DNA of 20,144 nt, from assembly GCA_023485645.1 (NCBI GenBank), contig JAMCZM010000040.1, positions 1 through 20,144 on the forward strand, read 5' to 3'. Shown here piece by piece: positions 6,916 through 13,396 of the stretch. Under the pieces are notes generated by a model. The model made no database searches. It saw nothing but the letters and a program-made list of their open reading frames with translations, and had not been told where the DNA came from. Within the stretch, counting starts at the first letter, position 1. Every line of letters starts with the position of its first letter. The stretch comes from Candidatus Martarchaeota archaeon (GTDB lineage: Archaea > Micrarchaeota > Micrarchaeia > Micrarchaeales > Micrarchaeaceae). A program made the position numbers and the translations under genes.

Positions 6916-7845
6916 TTATTTTTCATTATCCGCTAATTTAACATCGTGTCCCCCAAATTCATGCCGCATCGCGGCAAGAGCCCTATTTGCAAATTTTCTA
7001 TTAGAGCGCGATGCAAACCTTTCAAATAATGAATGAGTGATTACAGGTAGAGGTACGCCATATGATATTGCAGTCTCAACAGACCACCTGCCCTCTCCAG
7101 AATCTTCTACATATGGGGCTATTGAAGATAATTTTGGATCTTTTGAAAGCGCCTTCATTGCGGTCTCAACAAGATAACTTCTTATAACAGAGCCATGCTG
7201 CCATAAGTTGCAGATATGCTCTAGATTAAGATCGTTATATGGACCGCTCTCTAGCAGTTCGAGCCCTTCGGCAATTGACTGCATCATCCCATATTCTATT
7301 GCATTATGCACCATCTTTGTAAAATGGCCAGAACCTGCGCTGCCTGTATATAGATAACCGTCCTTAACGCTAAGATCGCGAATCAATTCTTCCAACTTAT
7401 CAAATGTCTGCTTATCCCCTCCAACCATTATAGACATACCATTTCTTGCGCCAGATGGTCCACCACTGCAGCCAGCATCCAAATATTTTATCCCTTTTTC
7501 AGATAATTTTTTACTGTTGTTAATCGAATCTGTATACCTAGAATTTGAACCATCGATTAATATATCATTTGGCACCAAATATTGCATTAACTCAGATATT
7601 GCATCATTTGTCGGACTGCCTGCAGTCAACATGACCCAAACAATTATATTGCTGCTTTTAGACCTTAGAGCCTTTATAAAATCAGATATTGAATCAGAGC
7701 ACGTTGCACGGTATTTAAATTCAGCATATTTATCCTTAGATCTATTATATACCACAAGATTATAATTCTTGCCGAGCATATTCAAACCGATATTCTTCCC
7801 CATCTTTCCAAGTCCATATAATCCTATTGTAAGTTTATCTGACAT
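6916..7845 (-). CDS. gnd: 6-phosphogluconate dehydrogenase, short decarboxylating type
   Basis: Oxidises 6-phosphogluconate to ribulose 5-phosphate and CO2. The 309 residues fit the short, YqeC/GndA-like class (about 300) in contrast to the 470-residue common form. Seen: Rossmann GLYGLGKMGKN (8-18) followed by NRS (34-36), typical of NADP or NAD/NADP use; DGSNS (98-102); the substrate motif GCSGGPSGARNG (125-136); catalytic KMVHNAIEYGM with Lys177 and Glu184; and SGEGRW with SYGVPLPV in the all-helical C-terminal half. The ATG at 7845 has GGTG at 7852-7855; in-frame GTG and TTG codons just upstream (7854, 7857) are less likely. It lies between a MazG-like gene and the Gfo-like dehydrogenase on the same strand, with gaps of 57 and 50 bases, so one metabolic unit is likely. 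Confidence 0.93.
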   Translation of the reverse strand: MSDKLTIGLYGLGKMGKNIGLNMLGKNYNLVVYNRSKDKYAEFKYRATCSDSISDFIKALRSKSSNIIVWVMLTAGSPTNDAISELMQYLVPNDILIDGSNSRYTDSINNSKKLSEKGIKYLDAGCSGGPSGARNGMSIMVGGDKQTFDKLEELIRDLSVKDGYLYTGSAGSGHFTKMVHNAIEYGMMQSIAEGLELLESGPYNDLNLEHICNLWQHGSVIRSYLVETAMKALSKDPKLSSIAPYVEDSGEGRWSVETAISYGVPLPVITHSLFERFASRSNRKFANRALAAMRHEFGGHDVKLADNEK

Positions 7846-7902
7846 TATATACACCAAACAAGATATTTTATTATTATACTACTAAAAATTTAATGTAAAC
7901 AA

Positions 7903-8277
7903 TTATCTATTATCGCCGCTGCCAGCAATCTTATTTCGCTTTAATCTATCTTCAAGCTTTGTAATATTATATGAGGCGATATCATCTAGTTTCAAATCAA
8001 GCTCCGTTGCAACCGTTGATAAATACCATAATACATCCCCAAGCTCGCCTTTTAGCTCTTCGACATTTACATTTTTGCCATCGCGCCAATACTTCTGTAT
8101 CTTGTTTAATACCTCCCCTACCTCTCCGGATAGACCTATTACAGGATACCATAAATGCTCAAGCGCCTTTGGCGTTATATTCCCAGATTTTTCCAGATTC
8201 AATGTTGATTCTGAAATGTTTATATTTTTATATAATGCCGATTTTATCGCCAATTTCTGATATTCATTAAAATCCAT
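7903..8277 (-). CDS. MazG-like nucleotide pyrophosphohydrolase
   Basis: An all-alpha NTP pyrophosphohydrolase that would hydrolyse a (d)NTP to the monophosphate, probably for pool cleaning. From the ATG at 8277 (124 residues) the MazG signature is complete: GEVGEVLNKIQKYWRD with Glu52 and Glu55, then ELGDVLWYLSTVATEL with Glu78 and Asp81, which together bind magnesium. The short length fits the single-domain, dimer-or-tetramer class. Two further in-frame ATGs at 8289 and 8292 could be used if the mRNA is leaderless: a TATA-like CTTTTATTA at about 8314-8322 would start transcription near 8293. It lies upstream of gnd on the same strand. The 8293-8421 gap holds this promoter and T-rich sequence after the surface-protein gene. 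Confidence 0.9.
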   Translation of the reverse strand: MDFNEYQKLAIKSALYKNINISESTLNLEKSGNITPKALEHLWYPVIGLSGEVGEVLNKIQKYWRDGKNVNVEELKGELGDVLWYLSTVATELDLKLDDIASYNITKLEDRLKRNKIAGSGDNR

Positions 8278-8421
8278 AATAACAACCATCATAGATAATT
8301 GGTTATAAGATAATAAAAGTTTTTTGGTATTAAATTTTTGGATTTAGTAGCAGTGCTAAATAATTATATAACATAAGAGGGCAAATATGCACCCCAAAAT
8401 TCTAGCACCAAAAATATGAAA

Positions 8422-9591
8422 TCATTTCTTTTGCTTGCCATGCATTCTCTGTAATGCTACTACTAATATAATTACTATGATTATAACAGCAATTGCCAAA
8501 TATAATGTGCCGCTGCCATTTTCTGTATTTGAGGATGTAGATACATTAGTAGATTGGTTTGATTTAACTATAGTAGTGCTATTCGGAGCATTTTTTATTG
8601 GAGATATTGTAGTAGTTGTAATTTTTTGCTGCTCTTTTGTAAGAAATACCCACATTACAGGTTTATAAAATTCATTATTTGTCATAGATGTGCCATTTGG
8701 ATATGACCACACATTTGGGAATTTGTATGTGCCGTTTATATATGCACTGCCGTTGAATGTGCCACCTAAAAGCGTCCAGCTTGTAGTAGAATTATTCGCA
8801 CTTATTATACTTATTATAGCCTTTGGATCAGCACTTGCGTTTACAAAGGATATTGACGGGCTTATTACTCCGTTAACCGCAAACGCATATGCCCCAGTTG
8901 CGCTATAATTGCTTAAATTTGATGGTAAAAATGTTGACGGTGCACTAAAATCTATAACTGAAAAATTATATTTACTAAGTAATGAATTACCAATAAGAGC
9001 ATACGTTCCAGGCTTTACTATTATTCTTATTGCGCTTCCTAGTGATAGATTTGCGCCCTTTGATGCGTTTATTATTGTAGAGTTTTTATAAAGGACATTA
9101 AATATATGTGTATTTGGATTTTTAGTCTTATTGCTAGCAATTAAATTATTCTGTGTGGTGGTATTTGGCAAGGCACTTGAAGTTTTCGTATTATTGCTTT
9201 GAATAATCGATATATATAATATTACATTACTAGTTGTAGGATCATCTCCTGTTGTATATAGCGCAGTGACATAATTACCTGCTATAGCTGTATTAGACGC
9301 AATAATTTTGAGTGTTCCTGAGAATGTCGGATCGCCATAGGACTTATTAAAAAATAACGTTACGCCATCCTTTGCGAGCATTGCACTGTTATTTGCGAAG
9401 ATTGTAGTACCCCAAGTATTCCCACTTGCAAGTAATACATTATAGTTTATTGATGTTGAATTACCGGCATTCAAAATTATGCTATTCTGATTTACAATTA
9501 TATTTGATGTTCCGATACCATTAGCTGCAAAACCATATGGCAGCAGCATCGCAACAGATAATAAAATGACAATATATGATATTCCTTTCAT
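8422..9591 (-). CDS. Secreted, C-terminally anchored surface protein
   Basis: A 389-residue exported protein of unknown function. From the ATG at 9591 the N-terminus is a signal peptide (MKGISYIVILLSVAMLLPYG, cleavage probably after FAA); an ATG at 9621 would bury it behind ten residues, so the shorter start is preferred. Residues about 25-135 look like one beta-sandwich (alternating strands, Thr/Asn rich), residues 165-310 a second. A Thr/Ser/Asn/Pro stalk follows (about 320-360), then one membrane helix (LYLAIAVIIIVIILVVAL, about 364-382) and a basic tail RMHGKQKK, giving an outside N-terminus and a cytoplasmic end. N-x-S/T sequons are very frequent, fitting heavy N-glycosylation and the glycosyltransferase locus in the window. 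S-layer-associated or adhesion roles are plausible but unproven. Confidence 0.85.
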   Translation of the reverse strand: MKGISYIVILLSVAMLLPYGFAANGIGTSNIIVNQNSIILNAGNSTSINYNVLLASGNTWGTTIFANNSAMLAKDGVTLFFNKSYGDPTFSGTLKIIASNTAIAGNYVTALYTTGDDPTTSNVILYISIIQSNNTKTSSALPNTTTQNNLIASNKTKNPNTHIFNVLYKNSTIINASKGANLSLGSAIRIIVKPGTYALIGNSLLSKYNFSVIDFSAPSTFLPSNLSNYSATGAYAFAVNGVISPSISFVNASADPKAIISIISANNSTTSWTLLGGTFNGSAYINGTYKFPNVWSYPNGTSMTNNEFYKPVMWVFLTKEQQKITTTTISPIKNAPNSTTIVKSNQSTNVSTSSNTENGSGTLYLAIAVIIIVIILVVALQRMHGKQKK

Positions 9592-9640
9592 ACAAACACA
9601 TTTGAAATATATGATGGACATTAATTTAAACGTTTCTTAA

Positions 9641-9739
9641 TTAATTTGGCAGTGTTGGTATAAACATTGCAGACCCTGCAGGTGCCCCAATTAACCCTGG
9701 TATTGTGCCAATAATTTTATTGTTCTTAGTGCTTACTAT
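9641..9739 (-). other. Short open stretch resembling a protein C-terminus, possible gene remnant
   Basis: Within the 9592-9838 gap, minus-strand bases 9739-9641 read 32 codons between two stops, including GTIPGLIGAPAGSAMFIPTL and a terminal PN. The Gly/Pro/Ala composition and locally higher G+C (around 9670-9710) differ from the surrounding A+T-rich spacer. There is no usable start apart from ATG at 9667 (eight codons). It could be the tail of a decayed gene or chance. The rest of this gap holds small palindromes and nothing I recognise. Confidence 0.25.
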
Positions 9740-9749
9740 TTATATAGTA
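9734..9749. repeat. Palindrome TACTAT-TTAT-ATAGTA
   Basis: A perfect inverted repeat with 6-bp arms and a 4-base spacer in the gap between the surface protein and the 93-residue orphan. Possible operator or hairpin; A+T richness makes chance likely. Confidence 0.35.
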
Positions 9750-9781
9750 TTATTCCAATAATTTGAAACATAGAGATATAG

Positions 9782-9798
9782 ACCTCTAAAAGTGAGGT
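9782..9798. terminator. Possible hairpin after the 93-residue orphan gene
   Basis: ACCTC and GAGGT arms with a 7-base loop lie 41 bases past the stop of the minus-strand gene at 9839. The stem is only 5 bp and is not followed by a T-run, so terminator function is uncertain. Confidence 0.25.
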
Positions 9799-9838
9799 AA
9801 TTTAAACTCTCATATTATCTTTGTATATTCTTCTTATT

Positions 9839-10120
9839 TTACTTACGCCTAATGGACACATTATTATTATATTTAGATAATGACAATTCATCAAGCTGCT
9901 CTTGCGGCACCTCAATAGCAGAATCTAAAATTTTTTGAGGTGGGGTCTTTTCAATGCTATTAGGTTTATCTTTTGAAATATACATTAATGGAGCGATATC
10001 AACTCCAGCACGAACTAACTCTATAAATTGCTCCAATGGTATATCAGTATGTGGATTCTTTGGTATTGACATTATTTTATCAGTATCAGAATGTTTGCAA
10101 GTATTTACTTTATTTGGCAT
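9839..10120 (-). CDS. Small hypothetical protein, divergent from YbjQ genes
   Basis: No family recognised. The 93-residue product is polar, with no membrane segment. Residues 20-60 (PKNPHTDIPLEQFIELVRAG then VDIAPLMYISKDKP) suggest one or two short helices with prolines; the C-terminus is basic (SIRRK). One cysteine (Cys8) and a nearby His (CKHSD) give little for metal binding. Coding is supported by a Shine-Dalgarno GTGAT at 10124-10128 before the ATG at 10120 and a TATA element at 10151-10160 shared with the divergent YbjQ-domain gene at 10195. A divergent pair with a shared promoter core often means linked regulation, so it could belong to the same functional unit as the YbjQ pair. Confidence 0.7.
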   Translation of the reverse strand: MPNKVNTCKHSDTDKIMSIPKNPHTDIPLEQFIELVRAGVDIAPLMYISKDKPNSIEKTPPQKILDSAIEVPQEQLDELSLSKYNNNVSIRRK

Positions 10121-10150
10121 ATGATCACAAAATTATATTCTAATCAATAA

Positions 10151-10160
10151 GATATATATT
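10151..10160. promoter_or_regulatory. Shared, near-symmetrical TATA element of a divergent gene pair
   Basis: GATATATATT lies about 35 bases before the ATG at 10195 (plus) and 31 bases before the ATG at 10120 (minus). No other TATA-like element is visible in the 74-base gap, so both directions probably use it. Confidence 0.5.
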
Positions 10161-10194
10161 GCTTTTCTACGACTAGTTAGGTATAGGTAATTAT

Positions 10195-10557
10195 ATGTCA
10201 AATGATATTTCCGTTGTTACAAGCAACTACGTTCCTGGATATAAAATAAAAGAGATAAAAGGCTTGATATGGGGCCTCACAATAAGAAGCAGAGGCCTTG
10301 GCGGCAACATTGTTGCTGGGCTTAGAGCTATTGGGGGTGGTGAGATAAAGGAGTATGTAACACTTTTAAATAAGGCAAGAGATGATGCATTAGATAGGCT
10401 AAAGGCCGAAGCAAATAAAATAGGGGCAAATGCTGTTATAGATGTTAGATTTGACAGCTCGGATATTGCACAGAGCATGACAGAGATTGTTGCATATGGC
10501 ACCGCTGTTATTATAGAAAAAGAATCTGGAAAGGTGCAGCCCGTAAGCTTACGATAG
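10195..10557 (+). CDS. YbjQ/UPF0145 (DUF74) family protein, tandem copy 1
   Basis: A 120-residue YbjQ-family protein. Seen: VTSNYVPGYKIKEIKGLIWG, RSRGLGGNIVAGLRAIGGGE, the signature helix LLNKARDDALDRLKAEANKIGAN followed by AVIDVRF, and the final strand EIVAYGTAVIIEK. The length and all motifs match the normal family size (about 105-120), so this is a complete copy. The ATG at 10195 has GGT at 10186-10188 upstream. The next gene is a paralogue beginning 13 bases after its stop, an obvious tandem duplication. Members form small oligomeric rings; with two different subunits produced together, a mixed ring is possible. Metal binding is the historical label, and no clear metal-ligand cluster is seen. 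Confidence 0.93.
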   Translation: MSNDISVVTSNYVPGYKIKEIKGLIWGLTIRSRGLGGNIVAGLRAIGGGEIKEYVTLLNKARDDALDRLKAEANKIGANAVIDVRFDSSDIAQSMTEIVAYGTAVIIEKESGKVQPVSLR

Positions 10558-10570
10558 ATTGGTGTATTTG

Positions 10571-10981
10571 ATGGAGATTATAGCAGTATCTAGCAATTAT
10601 GTACCTGGCTACGCTATAAAAAAGGTTATTATGGATTTGCATTGGGGTATATCCGCAGCATCTAGAGGCGCATTGGGAACGTTTATTGCAAATATAAGAG
10701 CAATATTTGGCGGAGAAATTGATGAATACACAATGCTTTTAGGTAAGGCAAGAAATGATGCATTAAACAGGCTTATGAGCGAGGCTGCAAAAGTAGGAGC
10801 AAATGCAATTGTAGATGTTAGATTTGACACTTCGCACAGTACTGTAACACCCATAACGCGGTTCATACCCTATCTTGGCGCATTTATTGGATCTCCTGTA
10901 AGCGTGGCTGAAATTATTGCATATGGCACCGCTGTTGTTGTGGAAAAAGATCTTAAATTCAATGCGGCATCATTACGATAA
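10571..10981 (+). CDS. YbjQ/UPF0145 (DUF74) family protein, tandem copy 2 with insertion
   Basis: A 136-residue paralogue of the gene at 10195: SSNYVPGYAIKKVIMDLHWG, SRGALGTFIANIRAIFGGE, LLGKARNDALNRLMSEAAKV then GANAIVDVRFDTS, and EIIAYGTAVVVEK. Both proteins end in the same SLR. It differs by an insertion of about 20 mostly hydrophobic residues (TPITRFIPYLGAFIGSPVSV) between the third strand and the last, absent from copy 1; this would project from the ring and could bind membrane or a partner. The ATG at 10571 has a GGTG at 10561-10564; an in-frame TTG at 10559 would add four residues and lies too near the previous stop to carry its own Shine-Dalgarno. The stop is directly followed by the convergent nucleoside phosphorylase gene, two bases away. 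Confidence 0.92.
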   Translation: MEIIAVSSNYVPGYAIKKVIMDLHWGISAASRGALGTFIANIRAIFGGEIDEYTMLLGKARNDALNRLMSEAAKVGANAIVDVRFDTSHSTVTPITRFIPYLGAFIGSPVSVAEIIAYGTAVVVEKDLKFNAASLR

Positions 10982-10983
10982 AA

Positions 10984-11742
10984 TTAAAGGTCTTTAAATT
11001 TCATAGCTATTCTAGCAAGCTCCCTATAGCCTTTATGCCGATCATCATGAAAATCACTCCATTTCTTTTCGTATAAAAGATCTGATATAGAAAATACGGC
11101 GGATGCATTAATCTTTCTTTTCTTTGCAACCGCAAAAAGCGCTGCCGCCTCCATTTCAACTGTAAAAATATGTAATTTTGAATAATAAGAAATTTCACGC
11201 TTTGTCTCTCTAAACATGGCATCTGTTGTCCAGGTAGGACCTATAAAAAATTTTATATCTAAGCCTTTTGATATCTTACATAATAAATTCGTTAATGTTT
11301 TTGATGATAGCGCATACATTTGAGATTTTACGTAATGATGTGAGGCACCTTCATCTCTTACTGCCTTATTACATATCACTATATCCCCAAAGGACAATTT
11401 GCTATTTATCGCTCCGGCGCAGCCCATTATAATAATGTTCTTTGCCCCATTTGCAATCAATAAATCTGAGGTGGTGGCAGTTATGGGAGATCCGGGAGGC
11501 ATTGACACTAGCATCAATTTATTATCCGTACTTACATAAGACTTCAACGTTATTGCACCAGCATAATCAATTCCGGATTTTTTTCTTTTCATTTCTATAT
11601 TTTTTCTTATATAATTTGATAATGTGTTACTATATGATAGTATAACATTCTTTGGCAATTCATTTAGCTCCTCAAAGCGCATTGCAGAAAAATGCGGGAT
11701 ATATTTATGCTTATCTTTAAAATTTGGAAAATTTGTTGCCAA
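10984..11742 (-). CDS. Nucleoside phosphorylase (PNP/UDP family 1)
   Basis: A 252-residue NP-I family enzyme, which splits a nucleoside with phosphate into base and ribose 1-phosphate (purine or uridine type) for salvage or breakdown. Seen: PPGSPITATTSDLLIANGAK (phosphate loop region, 82-101), IIIMGCAGAI (103-112), VRDEGASHHYV (128-138), VEMEAAALFAVAKK (195-208) with the ribose-binding Glu, and a late SISDLL with the Asp of the base site. The N-terminal MGDPGR-type phosphate loop of hexameric enzymes is missing, replaced by a basic segment (RKNIEMKRKK), so substrate choice is unclear. The start is a TTG at 11742, chosen because GGTGAT (11747-11752) lies four bases ahead; no ATG is placed as well. 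It is convergent with the YbjQ pair. Confidence 0.88.
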   Translation of the reverse strand: MATNFPNFKDKHKYIPHFSAMRFEELNELPKNVILSYSNTLSNYIRKNIEMKRKKSGIDYAGAITLKSYVSTDNKLMLVSMPPGSPITATTSDLLIANGAKNIIIMGCAGAINSKLSFGDIVICNKAVRDEGASHHYVKSQMYALSSKTLTNLLCKISKGLDIKFFIGPTWTTDAMFRETKREISYYSKLHIFTVEMEAAALFAVAKKRKINASAVFSISDLLYEKKWSDFHDDRHKGYRELARIAMKFKDL

Positions 11743-11831
11743 ACTATCACCAATAATAATTATGATGGTTTATTTAGATATATATTTATTCTTATTGTAC
11801 ATGCTACCAAAACAATAGCTACAAACATTTC

Positions 11832-11840
11832 TTATATTTA
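11832..11840 (+). promoter_or_regulatory. TATA element and Shine-Dalgarno of pyruvate kinase
   Basis: TTATATTTA sets transcription start near 11864; GTGAT at 11869-11873 lies four bases before the ATG at 11877, giving a short leader with a ribosome site. Confidence 0.5.
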
Positions 11841-11876
11841 ATTGTATAATATTTTGATATTATAAATTGTGATAAA

Positions 11877-12893
11877 ATGACAAAAAACAATAATATAGCG
11901 AAGATTATGATAACGTATGGGCCCATATTAGATTCATCCGAAAATCTTGAAGAGATTATAAGGCATACGGATATAATAAGAATCAACATGTCACATGGAA
12001 ATTCGGAGCAGTGGGGTAAATATGTAAAAAAAATTAGGGATATTTCAAATAAAATAGGGAAGAATATAGAAATGTGCGCAGACCTTCCAGGACCCAAAAT
12101 ACGCGTTAATAACGTCAATGGACAAATGGATATTAAGAAAGGCCAGAAGATTAGATTTGGATACAATAAAAATATAAAAGACGTTTTAAATTTGAATTTT
12201 GACATAAGCACGTTTGTAAATAAAGGATCCTATATTTACACCGGAGATGAAGGGTTAAAATTTACAGTTAATACTGTTAATGGAGGTTTTATCGAATGCA
12301 CTGCGATGGTTAATGGGACGATAGTAAATGGCAGAGGCGTTGACATTGAGGACATGCCAGACGATTTTGCACCTCCAACGGATGCTGATTTGCAGGATAT
12401 AAATTTTGCAGTGAATAATAATTTTGAGTATATTGCAATCTCATTCGTTGCCTCAGTAGATAATATTGTTAAAGTAAGAGCATCTGCAAAAAACACAAAA
12501 ATTATATCGAAAATAGAGAGGAAATGTGCAATAGAGAGAATTGAGGGCATTGCAAGCGCATCAGATTGGATAATGGTAGCTAGAGGGGATCTTGGATTTA
12601 CAATACCTATAGAGGAGGTGCCAATAGCACAAAAAATTATAATAAATGCATGCAAAAAGACAAAAACTCCCGTCATTGTTGCAACACAGATGTTAACAAG
12701 CATGATAACTACACCGATGCCAACTAGGGCTGAGGTCAGCGACATAGCAAATGCAATTATAGACGGGGCAAATTGCCTTATGGTAAGTAATGAAACAGCA
12801 GTAGGGGCATATCCTTTAGAGGTAGTAATGACTTTGGAGAGAGGCATTAAGAAGGCGGAGGAGTATATGAAGGTAATAAATACAAACGCATAA
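11877..12893 (+). CDS. pyk: Pyruvate kinase lacking the C-terminal domain
   Basis: Converts phosphoenolpyruvate and ADP to pyruvate and ATP. At 338 residues it is much shorter than the usual 440-480. Seen: AKIMITYGPILD, RINMSHGN (35-42, Arg35, Asn37, Ser39), DLPGPKIR (69-76), a B domain (about 77-165), catalytic Lys212 and metal ligand Glu214 in SKIER, MVARGDLG with Asp238, VATQMLTSM with Thr270, and PTRAEVSDIANAIIDG (282-297) followed by MVSNETAVGAYPLE. The active barrel is therefore intact. The sequence stops about 30 residues later, so the C-terminal allosteric and tetramer-forming domain (about 120 residues) is absent. The following 39 bases lead directly into another gene and contain no continuation, so this is a real short form or an old truncation, not a nearby frameshift. 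NETA replaces the usual GETA. Confidence 0.93.
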   Translation: MTKNNNIAKIMITYGPILDSSENLEEIIRHTDIIRINMSHGNSEQWGKYVKKIRDISNKIGKNIEMCADLPGPKIRVNNVNGQMDIKKGQKIRFGYNKNIKDVLNLNFDISTFVNKGSYIYTGDEGLKFTVNTVNGGFIECTAMVNGTIVNGRGVDIEDMPDDFAPPTDADLQDINFAVNNNFEYIAISFVASVDNIVKVRASAKNTKIISKIERKCAIERIEGIASASDWIMVARGDLGFTIPIEEVPIAQKIIINACKKTKTPVIVATQMLTSMITTPMPTRAEVSDIANAIIDGANCLMVSNETAVGAYPLEVVMTLERGIKKAEEYMKVINTNA

Positions 12894-12931
12894 GTTTTAT
12901 ACTTTCAGTTTGATTTATATAGGGTTATAAA

Positions 12932-13306
12932 TTGAACGAACAACGCTGTACTACTTTAAATCTATTACATATATTGGGGAAAAAGTGGAGCGTACCTACA
13001 CTTGAGGAATTATATTATTCTAAAAATAACATACAGTTCAATGAATTAAATAGGAGAGTTGCTGGCATTACCCCGAAAAATTTAACATCTACACTCCGTG
13101 AACTTAATCTTTTAGGGCTCATAAAAAAGATGGATATGAGTATAGGAAATTCAAAGCGTATTGAATATTCTATAACAAAGAACGGGGAGCTTGCCGTCTC
13201 TTTAATAAAAACAACAAAAGAATATGGAGCTTATATAACAAATGGGGAGGAGAGGAGCTGTAGAAGCAGAAAATGCATTGAATGCGCTGATTTTAAAAAC
13301 CTCTAG
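12932..13306 (+). CDS. HxlR-family winged-helix regulator with C-terminal cysteine cluster
   Basis: A 124-residue transcription regulator. The HxlR pattern is clear: RCTTLNLLHILGKKWSVPTL (5-24), NELNRRVAGITPKNLTSTLR as the helix-turn-helix, LGLIKK with a beta wing, and YSITKNGELAVSLI before a dimer helix. HxlR proteins bind DNA as dimers and often sense redox or reactive compounds through the N-terminal cysteine (here Cys6). Unusual is a C-terminal tail with Cys110, Cys115 and Cys118 (CRSRKCIEC), giving with Cys6 a possible zinc or Fe-S site or thiol switch. The start is TTG at 12932, the only one that keeps the conserved N-terminus; a TATA-like ATTTATATA lies about 15 bases ahead and TTTTATAC about 33 bases ahead. 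It is downstream of pyruvate kinase by 38 bases and upstream of cytochrome b. Confidence 0.88.
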   Translation: MNEQRCTTLNLLHILGKKWSVPTLEELYYSKNNIQFNELNRRVAGITPKNLTSTLRELNLLGLIKKMDMSIGNSKRIEYSITKNGELAVSLIKTTKEYGAYITNGEERSCRSRKCIECADFKNL

Positions 13307-13347
13307 ATAAATAATTTGAGTACTATCGTTTTAGAAACCACCATTTA

Positions 13348-13356
13348 TTTATAAAA
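13348..13356 (+). promoter_or_regulatory. TATA element of the cytochrome b gene
   Basis: TTTATAAAA lies about 45 bases before the ATG at 13397, predicting a short leader of about 20 bases. It shows that cytochrome b has its own promoter although the regulator gene ends only 90 bases upstream. Confidence 0.5.
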
Positions 13357-13396
13357 TTAATTTGATATTTAGTTACACGTTGATAGTTGATATTTA

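Noticed and set aside
7240..7275. GTTCGAG resembling a tRNA T-loop
   Set aside because: It falls inside gnd, with no acceptor stem or cloverleaf around it.
8450..8640. Repetitive TAGTAGTTGT-like sequence that looked like a short tandem repeat
   Set aside because: It is the Thr/Ser-rich stalk coding region of the surface protein; units are not conserved in length or sequence.
12236..12847. Long open frame (203 codons) antisense to pyruvate kinase
   Set aside because: It lies wholly within the well-supported kinase gene, is a hydrophobic translation typical of antisense shadows, and has no promoter or ribosome site.
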